A stretch of 64,000 nt of DNA, taken from assembly GCF_051020955.1 (NCBI RefSeq), contig NW_027476307.1, positions 186,001 to 250,000 on the forward strand, written 5' to 3'. The translations under genes and the position numbers were made by a program. The stretch comes from Megalopta genalis. Taxonomy: Eukaryota > Arthropoda > Insecta > Hymenoptera > Halictidae. Below, piece after piece: positions 42,198 to 56,020 of the stretch (position 1 is its first letter; each line of letters starts with the position of its first letter). The notes under the pieces were generated by a model, which saw only the letters and a program-made list of their open reading frames with translations, was not told where the DNA came from and searched no databases.

Positions 42198-45100
42198 CGC
42201 ATGCAGTTGTAGCTAAATCATGTATATCACAAGTATTTGAAGCTAAACTATTCGTTTCGCATGGATTCGAAGATAAGCCTTCCACATCGCATCGATTTGA
42301 TGCTAAATCATGTGTTTCGCATGGATTTGAAGCTAACTCGTTTGTTTCGCATGCTGTTGAAGCTAAATCAAGTGTATCAAAAGTATTTGAAGCTAAACCA
42401 TTTGCTTCGCATGGATTCGAAGATCAGCTTTCTACTTCGCATTGATTTGAAGCTAAATCATGTGTTCCGCATGGATTTTAAGCTAACTCGTTTGTTTCGC
42501 ATGCAGTTGAAGCTAAATCATGTATATCACAAGGATTTGAAGCTAAACCATTTGTTTCGCATGGATTCGAAAATAAGCCTTCTACTTCGCATTGATTTTA
42601 ATCTAAATCATGTGTTTCGCATGGATTAGCAGCTAACTCGTTTGTTTCGCATGCAGTTGAAGCTAAATCATGTATATCACAAGTATTTGCAGCTAAACCA
42701 TTTGTTACGCATGGATTCGAAGATCAGCCTTCTACTTCGCATTGATTTTGTAGCTAACTCATGTGTTTCGCACGGATTTGAAGTTAACTCGTTTGTTTCG
42801 CATGCAGTTGAAGCTAAATCATGTATATCACAAATATTTGCAGCTAAACCATTTGTTTCGCATGGATTCGAAGATAACCCTTCTACTTCGCATTGATTTG
42901 AAGCTAAATCATGTGTTTCGCATGGATTTGAAGCTAACTCGTTTGTTTCGCATGCTGTTGAAGCTAAATCATGTATATCACAAGTATTTGAAGATAATCT
43001 ATTTGTTTCGCATGGATTCGAATATAAGCCTTCTACTTCGCATTGATTTGAAGCTAAATCATTTGTTTCGCATGGATTTGATTCTAACTCGTTTGTTTCG
43101 CATGCTGTTGGAACTAAATCATGTATATCATAAGTATTTGAAGCTATATCATTTGTTTCGCATTTATTCGAAGATATGCCTTCTACTTCGCATTGATTTG
43201 AAGCTAAATCATGTGTTTCGCATGGATTTGAAGCTAACTCTTTTTTTTCGTATGCAGTTGAAGCTAAATCATGTATATCACAAGTATTTGCAGCTAAACC
43301 ATTTGTTTCGCATGGATTCGAAGATAACCCTTCTACTTCGCATTGATTTGAAGCTAAATCATGTGTTTCGCATGGATTTGAAGCTAACTCGTTTGTTTCG
43401 CATGCTGTTGAAGCTAAATCATGTATATCACAAGTATTTGAAGCTAAACCATTTGTATCGCAAGGAATCGAAGATATGCCTCCTACTTCGCATTGATTTG
43501 AAGCTAAATCATGTGTTTCGCATGGATTTGAAGCTAACTCGTTTGCTTCGCATGCTGTTGGAACTAAATCATGTATATCACAAGTATTTGAAGCTATATC
43601 ATTTGTTTCGCATTTATTCGAACATAAGCCTTCTACTTCGCATTGATTTTAATCTAAATCATGTGTATCACATGGATTTGAAGCTAACTCGTTTGCTTCG
43701 CATGCAGTTGAAGCTAAATCATGTATATCACAAGTATTTGAAGCTAAACCATTTGATACCCATGGATTTGGAGCTAAGTTTTCTACTTAGCATTGATTTG
43801 AAGATAAATCATGTGTTTCGCTTGGATTTGAAGATAACTCGTTTGCTTCGCATGCTGTTGAAGCTAAATCATGTATATCACAAGTATTTGAAGTTAAACC
43901 ATTTGTTTCTCATGGATTCGAAGATAATCCATGTATTTCGCATTGATTTGAAGCTAAATCATGTGTTTTGCATGGATTTGAATCTAACTCGTTTGTTTCG
44001 CATGCTGTTGAAACTAAATCATGTATATCACAATTATTTGAAGCTAAACCATTTGTATCGCATGGAATCGAAGATAACCCTTCTAATTCGCATTGATTTG
44101 AAGCTAAATCATGTGTTTCGCATGGATTTGAAGCTAACTCGTTTATTTCGAATGCTGTTGAAGCTAAATCAAGTGTATCACAAGTATTTGGAGCTAAACA
44201 ATTTGCTTCGCATGGATTCGAAGATCAGCCTTCTACTTCGCATTGATTAGATGCTAAATCATGTGTTTCGCATGGGTTTGAAGCTAACTCGTTTTTTCGC
44301 TAGCAGTTGAAGCTAAATCAAGTGTATCACAAGTATTTGAAGCTAAAACATTTGATTCCCATGAATTTGAAGCTAAGCTTTCTACTTAGCATTGATATGA
44401 AGATAAATCATGTGTTTCCCTTGGATTTGATGATAACTCGTTTGCTTCGCATGCTGTTGAAGCTAAATCAAGTGTATCACAAGTATTTGAAGCTAAACAA
44501 TTTGCTTCGCATGGATTCGAAGATCAGCCTTCTACTTCGCATTGATTAGATGCTAAATCATGTGTTTCGCATGGGTTTGAAGCTAACTCGTTTGTTTCGC
44601 ATGCTGTTGAAGCTAAATCATGTATATCACAAGTATTTGAAGCTATATCATTTGTTTCGCATTTATTCGAAGATAAGCCTTCTACTTCGCATTGATTTTA
44701 ATCTAAATCATGTGTTTCGCATGGATTTGAAGCTAACTCGTTTGTTTCGCATGCAGTTGAAGCTGAATCATGTATATCACAAGTAATTGAAGCTAAACTA
44801 TTCGTTTCGCATGGATTCGAAGATAACCCTTCTTCTTCGCATTGATTTGAAGCTAAATCATGTGTTTCGCATGGATTTAAAGCTAACTCGTTTGTTTCGC
44901 ATGCAGTTGCAGCTGAATCATGTATATCACAAGTATTTGAAGCTAAACTATACGTTTCGCATGGATTCGTAGATAAGTCTTCCACTTCGCATTGATTTGA
45001 AGCTAAATCATGTGTTTCGCATGGATTTGAAGCTAACTCGTTTGTTTCGCATGCTGTTGAAGCTGAATCATGTATATCACAAGTAATTGAAGCAAAACTA

Positions 45101-46949
45101 TTCGTTTCGCATGGATTCGAAGATAACCCTTCTTCTTCGCATTGATTTGAAGCTAGATCATTTGTTTCGCATGGATTTGATTCTAACTCGTTTGTTTCGC
45201 ATGCTGTTGGAACTAAATCATGTATATCACAAGTATTTGAAGCTATATCATTCGTTTCGCATTTATTCGAAGATAAGCCTTCTACTTCGCATTGATTTTA
45301 ATCTAAATCATGTGTTTCGCATGGATTTGAAGCTAACTCGTTTGTTTCGCATGCTGTTCAAGCTAAATCATGTATATCACAAGTATTTGAAGTTAAACCA
45401 TTTGTTTCGCATGGATTCGAAGCTAACTCGTTTGTTTCGCATGCTGTTGAAACTAAATCATTTATATCACAAGTATTTGAAGCTAAACCATTTGCTTCGC
45501 ATGGATTCGAAGGTCAGCTTTCTACTTCGCATTGATTTGATGCTAAGTCATTTGTTTCAAATGGATTTCAAGCTAACTCGTTTGTTTCGCATGCAGTTGC
45601 AGCTGAATCATGTATATCACAAGTATTTGAAGCTAAACTATACGTTTCGCATGGATTCGTAGATAAGCCTTCTACTTCGCATTGATTTGAAGCTAAATCA
45701 TGTGTTTCGCTTGGATTTGAAGATAACTCGTTTGCTTCGCATGCTGTTGAAGCTAAATCATGTATATCAAAAGTTTTGGAAGCTAATCTATTCGTTTCAC
45801 ATGGATTTGAAGGTCAGTCTTCTACTTCGCATTGATTTGAAACTAAATCATGTGTTTCGCATGGATTTGAAGTTAACTCGTTTGTTTCGCATGCAATTGA
45901 ATCTAAATCATTTATATCGAAAGTATTTGAAGCTAAATCATTTGTTTCGCATGGATTTGAAGACAAAGCTTTTACCTCGCATTGATTTGAATCTAAATCA
46001 TGTGTTTCGCATGAATGTGAAGCTAACTCGTTTGTCTCGCTTCCAGTTGAAGCTAAATCCATTATATAGCAAGTATTTTAACCTAAATCACTTGAATCGC
46101 ATGGATTTGTAGTTAAACCTTCTACTACGCAATGCATGGAAGATAAATCATGCGTTTCGTTTGGACTTGAAGCTAACTCGTTTGTTTCGCATGCAGTTGA
46201 AGCTAAATCATGTATATCACAAGTATTTGAAGCTAAACCATTTGTTTCGCATGGATACGAAGATCAGCCTTCTACTTCGCATTGATTTGAAGCTAAATCA
46301 TGTGTTCCGCATGGATTTTAAGCTAACACGTTTGTTTCGCATGCAGTTGAAGCTAAATCATGTATATCACAAGTATAAGAAGCTAATCCGTTTGTTTCGC
46401 ATGGATTCGAAGATAAGCCTTCTACTTCGCATTGATTTGAAGCTAAATCATGTGTTTCGCATGGATTTGAATCTAACTCGTTTGTTTCGGTTGCTGTGGA
46501 AGCTAAATAATGTATATCACAAGTATTTGAAGCTAAACCATTTGATTCCCATGGATTTGAAGCTAAGCTTTCTACTTAGCATTGATTTGAAGATAAATCA
46601 TGTGTTTCGCTTGGATTTGAAGATAACTCGTTTGCTTCGCACGCTGTTGAAGCTAAATCATGTATATCACAAGTATTTGAAGTTAAACCATTTGTTTCGC
46701 ATGGATTCGAAGATAAGCCTTCTACTTCGCATTGATTTGAAGCTAAATCACGTGTTTTGCATGGATTTGAATCTAACTCGTTTGTTTCGCATGCTGTTGA
46801 AACTAAATCATGTATATCACAAGTATTTGAAGCTATATCATGTGTTTCGCATGGATTCGAAGATTAGCCTTCTACTTCGCATTGATTAGATGCTAAGTCA
46901 TGTGTTTCGCATGGGTTTGAAGCTAACTCGTTTGTTTCGCCTGCATTTG
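42198..46949. repeat. Array block E, left part: diverged HOR family
   Basis: From about 42.2 kb the monomers carry a different set of variants: U2 with acttagcattg, U4 with gctgttggaac, U5 with cacaaatatttgcagc, and U1 with gataatccat. Register changes occur at 42746 (four T for three) and at 44292-44297 (six-T run). A U1-to-U4 junction lacking U2 and U3 is near 45421. The most diverged stretch is annotated separately. No gene is supported. Confidence 0.82.
45770..46170. repeat. Strongly diverged HOR island
   Basis: About 13 monomers keep the 30-bp spacing but carry many private substitutions: tttacctcgc in U2 (about 45971), gtctcgcttccag in U4 (about 46034), attatatagcaag in U5 (about 46061), gaatcgcatgg in U1 (about 46093) and tactacgcaatgcatgg in U2 (about 46122). 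None of these was seen elsewhere in the window. The minus frame stays open from a TAA at 46078-46080 down to at least 45814, and a plus-frame opening spans 45687-46112. It may be an older, less homogenised remnant. Confidence 0.75.
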
Positions 46950-47070
46950 AAGCTATATCACTTATATTCACAAGTATGTGAAGCTAAATCTTTCGTTTCG
47001 CATGGATTTGAAGCTAAGCCATCAACTTCGCGTTGACTTGATGCTAAATCATGTTTTTCGTTTGGACTTG
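46920..47070. repeat. Type copy of the 151-bp variant cassette (31-bp U5)
   Basis: Order: U4 with gcctgcatttg (46920-46949); a 31-bp U5 with atcacttatattcacaag and tatgtg (46950-46980); U1 with aaatctttcg (46981-47010); U2 with gccatcaacttcgcgttg (47011-47040); U3 with atgtttttcgtttgg (47041-47070). The extra base in U5 makes the cassette 151 bp long and shifts any reading frame that crosses it. Confidence 0.88.
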
Positions 47071-50000
47071 AAGCTAACTCGTTTGTTTCGCATGCTCTTT
47101 GAACTAAATCATGTTTATCACAAGTATTTGAAGCTATATCATTTGTTTCGCATTTATTCGAAGATAAGCCTTCTACTTCGCATTGATTTTAATCTAAATC
47201 ATGTGTTTCGCATGGATTTGAAGCTAACTCGTTTGTTTCGCATGCAGTTGAAGCTGAATCATGTATATCACAAGTATTTGAAGCTAAACCATTTGATTCC
47301 CATGGATTTGAAGCTAAGCTTTCTACTTAGCATTGATTTGAAGATAAATCATGTGTTTCGCTTGGATTTGAAGATAACTCGTTTGCTTCGCATGCTGTTG
47401 AAGCTAAATCATGTATATCACAAGTATTTGAAGTTAAACAATTTGTTTCTCATGGATTCGAAGATAATCCATCTATTTCGCAATGATTTGAAGCTAAATC
47501 ATGTGTTTTGCATGGATTTGAATCTAACTCGTTTGTTTCGCATGCTGTTGAAAATAAATCATGTATATCACAATTATTTGAAGCTATATCATTTGTTTCG
47601 CATGGATTCGAAGATTAGCCTTCTACTTCGCATTGATTAGATGCTAAGTCATGTGTTTCGCATGGGTTTGAAGCTAACTCGTTTGTTTCGCCTGCATTTG
47701 AAGCTATATCACTTATATTCACAAGTATGTGAAGCTAAATCTTTCGTTTCGCATGGATTTGAAGCTAAGCCACCAACTTCGCGTTGACTTGATGCTAAAT
47801 CATGTTTTTCGTTTGGACTTGAAACTAACTCGTTTGTTTCGCATGCTGTTGGAACTAAATCATGTATATCACAAGTATTTGAAGCTATATCATTTGTTTC
47901 GCATTTATTCGAAGATAAGCCTTCTACTTCGCATTGATTTTAATCTAAATCATGTGTTTCGCATGGATTTGAAGCTAACTCGTTTGTTTCGCATGCAGTT
48001 GAAGCTGAATCATGTATATCACAAGTATTTGAAGCTAAACCATTTGATTCCCATGGATTTGAAGCTAAGTTTTCTACTTAGCATTGATTTGAAGATAAAT
48101 CATGTGTTTCGCTTGGATTTGAAGATAACTCGTTTGCTTCGCATGCTGTTGAAGCTAAATCATGTATATCACAAGTATTTGAAGTTAAACCATTTGTTTC
48201 TAATGGATTCGAAGGTAAGCCTTGCACTTCGCATTGATTTGAAGCTAACTCATGTGTTTCGCATGGATTTGAAGTTAACTCGTTTGTTTCGCATGCAGTT
48301 GAAGCTAAATCATGTATATCACAAATATTTGCAGCTAAACCATTTGTTTCGCATGGATTCGAAGATAAGCCTTCTACTTCGCATTGATTTGAAGCTAAAT
48401 CATTTGTTTCGCATGGATTTGATTCTAACTCGTTTGTTTCGCATGCTGTTGGAACTAAATCATGTATATCACAAGTATTTGAAGCTATATCATTTGTTTC
48501 GCATTTATTCGAAGATAAGCCTTCTACTTCGCATTGATTTTAATCTAAATCATGTGTTTCGCATGGATTTGAAGCTAACTCGTTTGTTTCGCATGCTGTT
48601 GAAGCTAAATCATGTATATCACAAGTATTTGAAGCTAAACCATTTGTATCGCAAGGAATCGAAGATATGCCTCCTACTTCGCATTGATTTGAAGCTAAAT
48701 CATGTGTTTCGCATGGATTTGAAGCTAACTCGTTTGTTTCGCATGCTGTTGAAGCTAAATCATGTATATCACAAGTATTTGAAGTTAAACCATTCGTTTC
48801 TCATGGATTCGAAGATAATCCATCTATTTCGCATTTATTTGAAGCTAAATCATGTGTTTAGCATGAATTTGAATCTAACTCGTTTGTTTCGCATGCTGTT
48901 GAAACTAAATCATTTATATCACAAGTATTTGAAGCTAAACCATTTGCTTCGCATGGATTCGAAGATAAGCCTTGCACTTCGCATTGATTTGAAGCTAACT
49001 CATGTGTTTCGCATGGATTTGAAGTTAACTCGTTTGTTTCGCATGCAGTTGAAGCTAAATCATGTATATCACAAATATTTGCAGCTAAACCATTTGTTTC
49101 GCATGGATTCGAAGATAAGCCTTCTACTTCGCATTGATTTGAAGCTAAATCATGTGTTTCGCATGGATTTGAAGCTAACTCGTTTGTTTCGCATGCTGTT
49201 GAAGCTAAATCATGTATATCACAAGTATTTGAAGTTCAACCATTTGTTTCTCATGGATTCGAAGCTAAGCCTTCTACTTCGCATTGATTTGAGGCTAAAT
49301 CATGTGTTTCGTTTGGATTTGAAGCTGATTCGTTTTTTCGCTAGCAGTTGAAACTAAATCATGTATATCACAAGTATTTGAAGCTAAACCATTTTATTCC
49401 CATGGATTTGAAGCTAAGCTTTCTACTTAGCATTGATTTGAAGATAAATCATGTGTTTCGTTTGGATTTGAAGATAACTCATTTGCTTCGCATGCTGTTG
49501 AAGCTAAATCATGTATATCACAAGTATTTGAAGTTAAACCATTTGTTTCGCATGGATTCGAAGCTAACTCGTTTGTGTCGCATGCTGTTGAATCTAAATC
49601 ATTTATATCACAAGTATTTGAAGCTAAACCATTTGCTTCGCATGGATTCGAAGGTCAGCTTTCTACTTCGCATTGATTTGATGCTAAGTCATTTGTTTCG
49701 CATGGGTTTGAAGCTAACTCGTTTGTTTCGCCTGCATTTGAAGCTATATCACTTATATTCACAAGTATGTGAAGCTAAATCTTTCGTTTCGCATGGATTT
49801 GAAGCTAAGCCATCAACTTCGCGTTGACTTGATGCTAAATCATGTTTTTCGTTTGGACTTGAAACTAACTCGTTTGTTTCGCATGCTGTTGGAACTAAAT
49901 CATGTATATCACAAGTATTTGAAGCTATATCATTTGTTTCGCATTTATTCGAAGATAAGCCTTCTACTTCGCATTGATTTTAATCTAAATCATGTGTTTC

Positions 50001-53000
50001 GCATGGATTTGAAGCTAACTCGTTTGTTTCGCATGCAGTTGAAGCTGAATCATGTACATCACAAGTATTTGAAGCTAAACCATTTGATGCCCATGGATTT
50101 GAAGCTAAGTTTTCTACTTAGCATTGATTTGAAGATAAATCATGTGTTTCGCTTGGATTTGAAGATAACTCGTTTGCTTCGCATGCTGTTGAAGCTAAAT
50201 CATGTATATCACAAGTATTTGAAGTTAAACCATTTGTTTCTCATGGATTCGAAGGTAATCCATCTATTTCGCATTGATTTGAAGCTAAATTATGTGTTTA
50301 GCATGAATTTGAATCTAACTCGTTTGTTTCGCATGCTGTTGAAACTAAATCATTTATATCACAAGTATTTGAAGCTAAACCATTTGCTTCGCATGGATTC
50401 GAAGATAAGCCTTGCACTTCGCATTGATTTGAAGCTAACTCATGTGTTTCGCATGGATTTGAAGTTAACTCGTTTGTTTCGCATGCAGTTGAAGCTAAAT
50501 CATGTATATCACAAATATTTGCAGCTAAACCATTTGTTTCGCATGGATTCGAAGATAACCCTTCTACTTCGCATTGATTTGAAGCTAAATCATGTGTTTC
50601 GCATGGATTTGAAGCTAACTCGTTTGTTTCGCATGCTGTTGAAGCTAAATCATGTATATCACAAGTATTTGAAGATAATCCATTTGTTTCGCATGGATTC
50701 GAAGATAAGCCTTGTACTTCGCATTGATTTGAAGCTAAATCATTTTTTTCGCATGGATTTGATTCTAACTCGTTTGTTTCGCATGCTGTTGGAACTAAAT
50801 CATGTATATCACAAGTATTTGAAGCTATATCATTTGTTTCGCATTTATTCGAAGATAAGCCTTCTACTTCGCATTGATTTTAATCTAAATCATGTGTTTC
50901 GCATGGATTTGAAGCTAACTCGTTTGTTTCGCATGCTGTTGAAGCTAAATCATGTATATCACAAGTATTTGAAGCTAAACCATTTGTATCGCAAGGAATC
51001 GAAGATATGCCTCCTACTTCGCATTGATTTGAAGCTAAATCATGTGTTTCGCATGGATTTGAAGCTAACTCGTTTGTTTCGCATGCTGTTGAAGCTAAAT
51101 CATGTATATCACAAGTATTTGAAGTTAAACCATTTGTTTCTCATGGATTCGAAGATAGTCCATCTATTTCGCATTGATTTGAAGCTAAATCATGTGTTTA
51201 GCATGAATTTGAATCTAACTCGTTTGTTTCGCATGCTGTTGAAACTAAATCATTTATATCACAAGTATTTGAAGCTAAACCATTTGCTTCGCATGGATTC
51301 GAAGATAAGCCTTGCACTTCGCATTGATTTGAAGCTAACTCATGTGTTTCGCACGGATTTGAAGTTAACTCGTTTGTTTCGCATGCAGTTGAAGCTAAAT
51401 CATGTATATCACAAATATTTGCAGCTAAACCATTTGTTTCGCATGGATTCGAAGATAACCCTTCTACTTCGCATTGATTTGAAGCTAAATCATGTGTTTC
51501 GCATGGATTTGAAGCTAACTCGTTTGTTTCACATGCTGTTGAAGCTAAATCATGTATATCACAAGTATTTGAAGTTCAACCATTTGTTTCTCATGGATTC
51601 GAAGATAATCCATCTATTTCGCATTGATTTGAAGCTAAATCATGTGTTTTGCATGGATTTGAATCTAACTCGTTTGTTTCGCATGCTGTTGAAAATAAAT
51701 CATGTATATCACAAGTATTTGAAGCTATATCATTTGTTTCTCATGGATTCGAAGATTAGCCTTCTACTTCGCATTGATTAGATGCTAAGTCATGTGTTTC
51801 GCATGGGTTTGAAGCTAACTCGTTTGTTTCGCCTGCATTTGAAGCTATATCACTTATATTCACAAGTATGTGAAGCTAAATCTTTCGTTTCGCATGGATT
51901 TGAAGCTAAGCCATCAACTTCGCGTTGACTTGATGCTAAATCATGTTTTTCGTTTGGACTTGAAACTAACTCGTTTGTTTCGTATGCAGTTGAAGCTGAA
52001 TCATGTATATCACAAGTATTTGAAGCTAAACCATTTGATTCCCATGGATTTGAAGCTAAGCTTTCTACTTAGCATTGATTTGAAGATAAATCATGTGTTT
52101 CGCTTGGATTTGAAGATAACTCGTTTGCTTCGCATGCTGTTGAAGCTAAATCATGTATATCACAAGTATTTGAAGTTAAACCATTTGTTTCTCATGGATT
52201 CGAAGATAATCCATCTATTTCGCATTGATTTGAAGCTAAATCATGTGTTTAGCATGAATTTGAATCTAACTCGTTTGTTTCGCATGCTGTTGAAACTAAA
52301 TCATTTATATCACAAGTATTTGAAGCTAAACCATTTGCTTCGCATGGATTCGAAGATAAGCCTTGCACTTCGCATTGATTTGAAGCTAACTCATGTGTTT
52401 CGCATGGATTTGAATCTAACTCGTTTATTTCGCATGCTGTTGAATCTAAATCATGTATATCACAAGTATATGAAGCTAATCCATTTGTTTCGCATGGATT
52501 CGTAGATAAGCCTTCTACTTCGCATTGATTTGAAGCAAAATCATGTGTTTCGCATGGATTTGAATCTAACTCGTTTGTTTCGCATGCTGTTGAAACTAAA
52601 TCATGTATATCACAAGTATTTGAAGCTATATCATGTGTTTCGCATGGATTCGAAGATTAGCCTTCTACTTCGCATTGATTAGATGCTAAGACATGTGTTT
52701 CGCATGGGTTTGAAGCTAACTCGTTTGTTTCGCCTGCATTTGAAGCTATATCACTTATATTCACAAGTATGTGAAGCTAAATCTTTCGTTTCGCATGGAT
52801 TTGAAGCTAAGCCATCAACTTCGCGTTGACTTGATGCTAAATCATGCTTTTCGTTTGGACTTGAAGCTAACTCGTTTGTTTCGCATGCTCTTTGAACTAA
52901 ATCATGTTTATCACAAGTATTTGAAGCTATATCATTTGTTTCGCATTTATTCGAAGATAAGCCTTCTACTTCGCATTGATTTTAATCTAAATCATGTGTT

Positions 53001-53520
53001 TCGCATGGATTTGAAGCTAACTCGTTTGTTTCGCATGCAGTTGAAGCTGAATCATGTATATCACAAGTATTTGAAGCTAAACCATTTGATTCCCATGGAT
53101 TTGAAGCTAAGCTTTCTACTTAGCATTGATTTGAAGATAAATCATGCTTTTCGCTTGGACTTGAAGTTAACTCGTTTGCTTCGCATGCTGTTGAAGCTAA
53201 ATCAAGTGTATCACTAGTATTTGAAGCTAAACCATTTGTTTGGCGTGGATTCGAAGATCAACCTTCTAATTCGCATTGATTTGAAGCTAAATCATGTGTT
53301 TCGCATGGATTTGAAGCTAACTCGTTTGTTTCGCATGCAGTTGAAGCTGAATCATGTATATCACAAGTAATTGAAGCTAAACTATTCGTTTCGCATGGAT
53401 TCGAAGATAACCCTTCTTCTTCGCATTGATTTGAAGCTAGATCATGTGTTTTGCATGGATTTGAATCTAACTCGTTTGCTTCGCATGCTGTTGAAGCTAA
53501 ATCAAGTGTATCACTAGTAT

Positions 53521-54900
53521 TTGAAGCTAAACCATTTGTTTCGCGTGAATTCGAAGATCAACCTTCTACTTCGCATTGATTATATGCTAAATCATGTGTT
53601 TCGCATGGATTTGAAGCTACCTCGTTTGTTTCACATGCGGTTGAAGCTAAATCATGTATATCACAAGTATTTGAAGCTATATCATATGTTTCGCATGGAT
53701 TCGAAGATAACCCTTCTAATTCGCATTGATTTGAAGCTAAATCATGTGTTTCGCATGGATTCGAAGCTAACTCGTTTGTTTCGCATGCTGTTGAAACTAA
53801 ATCATGTATATCACAAGTATTTGAAGCTATATCATTTGTTTCGCATGGATTCGAAGATTAGCCTTCTACTTCGCATTGATTTGAAGCTAGATCATGTGTT
53901 TTGCATGGATTTGAATCTAACTCGTTTGCTTCGCATGCTGTTGAAGCTAAATCAAGTGTATCACTAGTATTTGAAGCTAAACCATTTGTTTCGCGTGGAT
54001 TCGAAGATCAACCTTCTACTTCGCATTGATTAGATGCTAAATCATGTGTTTCGCATGGATTTGAAGCTAACTCGTTTGTTTCGCATGCGGTTGAAGCTAA
54101 ATCATGTATATCACAAGTATTTGAAGCTATATCATATGTTTCGCATGGATTCGAAGATAACCCTTCTAATTCGCATTGATTTGAAGCTAAATCATGTGTT
54201 TCGCATGGATTCGAAGCTAACTCGATTGTTTCGCATGCTGTTGAAACTAAATCATGTATATCACAAGTATTTGAAGCTATATCATTTGTTTCGCATGGAT
54301 TCGAAGATTAGCCTTCTACTTCGCATTGATTAGATGCTAAATGATGTGTTTCGCATGGGTTTGAAGCTAACTCGTTTGTTTCGCCTGCATTTGAAGCTAT
54401 ATCACTTATATTCACAAGTATGTGAAGCTAAATCATTCGTTTCGCATTGATTTGAAGCTAAGCCATCAACTTCGCGTTGACTTGTTGCTAAATCATGTGT
54501 TTCGCATGGATTTGAAGCTAACTCGTTTGTTTCGCATGCTGTTGAAGCTGAATCATGTATATCACAAGTATTTGTAGCTATATCATATGTCTCGCATGGA
54601 TTCGAAGATAACCCATCTAATTCGCATTGATTTGAAGCTAAATCATGTGTTTCGCATGGATTTGAAGCTAACTCGTTTGTTTCGAATGCAGTTGAAGCTG
54701 AATCATGGATATCACAAGTATTTGAAGCTAATCTATTCGTTTCGCATGGATTCGAAGATAACCCTTCTTCTTCGCATTGATTTGAAGCTAAATCATGTGT
54801 TTCGCATGGATTCGAAGATCAACCTTCTACTTCGCATTGATTAGATGCTAAATCATGTGTTTTGCATGGATTTGAATCTAACTCGTTTGCTTCGCATGCT
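53521..54900. repeat. 5252-bp-offset duplication, copy 1
   Basis: The segment matches 58773-60150 in monomer order, including the U5 with cactagtattt, U1 with cgtggattcgaagatcaacc, U4 with gcatgcggttg and one variant cassette. A few single-base differences are visible, such as ctacctcg versus ctaactcg near 53617. Boundaries are approximate. Confidence 0.75.
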
Positions 54901-54989
54901 GTTGAAGCTAAATCAAGTGTATCACAAGTATTTGAAGCTAATCTATTCGCTTCGCATGGATTCGAAGATAACCCTTCTTCTTCGCATTG

Positions 54990-55480
54990 ATTTGAAGCTA
55001 AATCATGTGTTTCGCATGTATTTGAAGCTAAGACGTCAACTTCGCGTTGACTTGATAATAAATCATGTTATTCGCTGGGACTTGAAGCTAGCTCGTTTGT
55101 TTCGCATGCTGTTGAAGCTAAATCATGTATATCACAAGTATTTGAAGCTAAACCATTTCTTTCGCATGGATTCGAAGTTAAGCCTCCTACCTCGCATTGA
55201 TTTGAAGCTAAAGCATGTGTTTAGCATGGATTTGAATCTAACTCGTTTGTTTCGTATGCTGTTGATACTAAATCATTTATATCACAAGTATTTGAAGCTA
55301 AACCATTTGCTTCGCATGGATTCGAAGATAAGACTTGCACTTCGCATTGATTTGAAGCTAACTCATGTGTTTCGCATGGATTTGAAGTTAACTCGTTTGT
55401 TTCGCATGCAGTTGAAGCTAAATCATGTATATCACAAATATTTGCCGCTAAACCATTTGTTTCGCATGGATTCGAAGGTA
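54990..55480. repeat. Module duplicated near 61.95-62.44 kb, copy 1
   Basis: A U2 with gctaagacgtcaacttcg (from about 55026), followed by gataataaatcatgttattcg and aagcatgtgtttagcatgg, recurs at an offset of 6964 bp. A visible difference is cgctggg versus cgcttgg near 55074. The copies part at gaaggtaaccc (here) versus gaagataaccc near 55485/62449. Confidence 0.75.
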
Positions 55481-56020
55481 ACCCTTCTACTTCGCATTGA
55501 TTTGAAGCTACATCATGTGTTTCGCATGGATTTGAATCTAACTCGTTTGTTTCGCATGCTGTTGAAACTAAATCATGTATATCACAAGTATTTGAAGCTA
55601 AACCACTTGCTTCGCATGGATTCGAAGATAAGCCTTCTAATTCGCATTGATTTGTAGCTAAATCATGTGTTCGCATGGATTTGATGCTAACTCGTTTGCT
55701 TCGCATGCTGTTGAAGCTAAATCAAGTGTATCACAAGTATTTGAAGCTAAACAATTTGCTTCGCATTTATTCGAAGCTAAGCCTTCTACTTCGCATTGAT
55801 TTGAGGCTAAATCATGTGTTTCGCTTGGATTAGAAGCTAACTCGTTTTTTCGCTAGCAGTTGAAGCTAAATCATGTATATCACAAGTATTTGAAGCTAAA
55901 CCATTTGATTCCCATGGATTTGAAGCTAAGCTTTCTACTTAGCATTGATTTGAAGATAAATCATGTGTTTCGCTTGGATTTGAAGATAACTCGTTTGCCT
56001 CGCATGCTGTTGAAGCTATA

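Noticed and set aside
45770..46170. Transposon or unique DNA insertion at the diverged island
   Set aside because: The 30-bp spacing and monomer order continue through it, with no terminal repeats or target-site duplication. It is diverged repeat, not inserted DNA.
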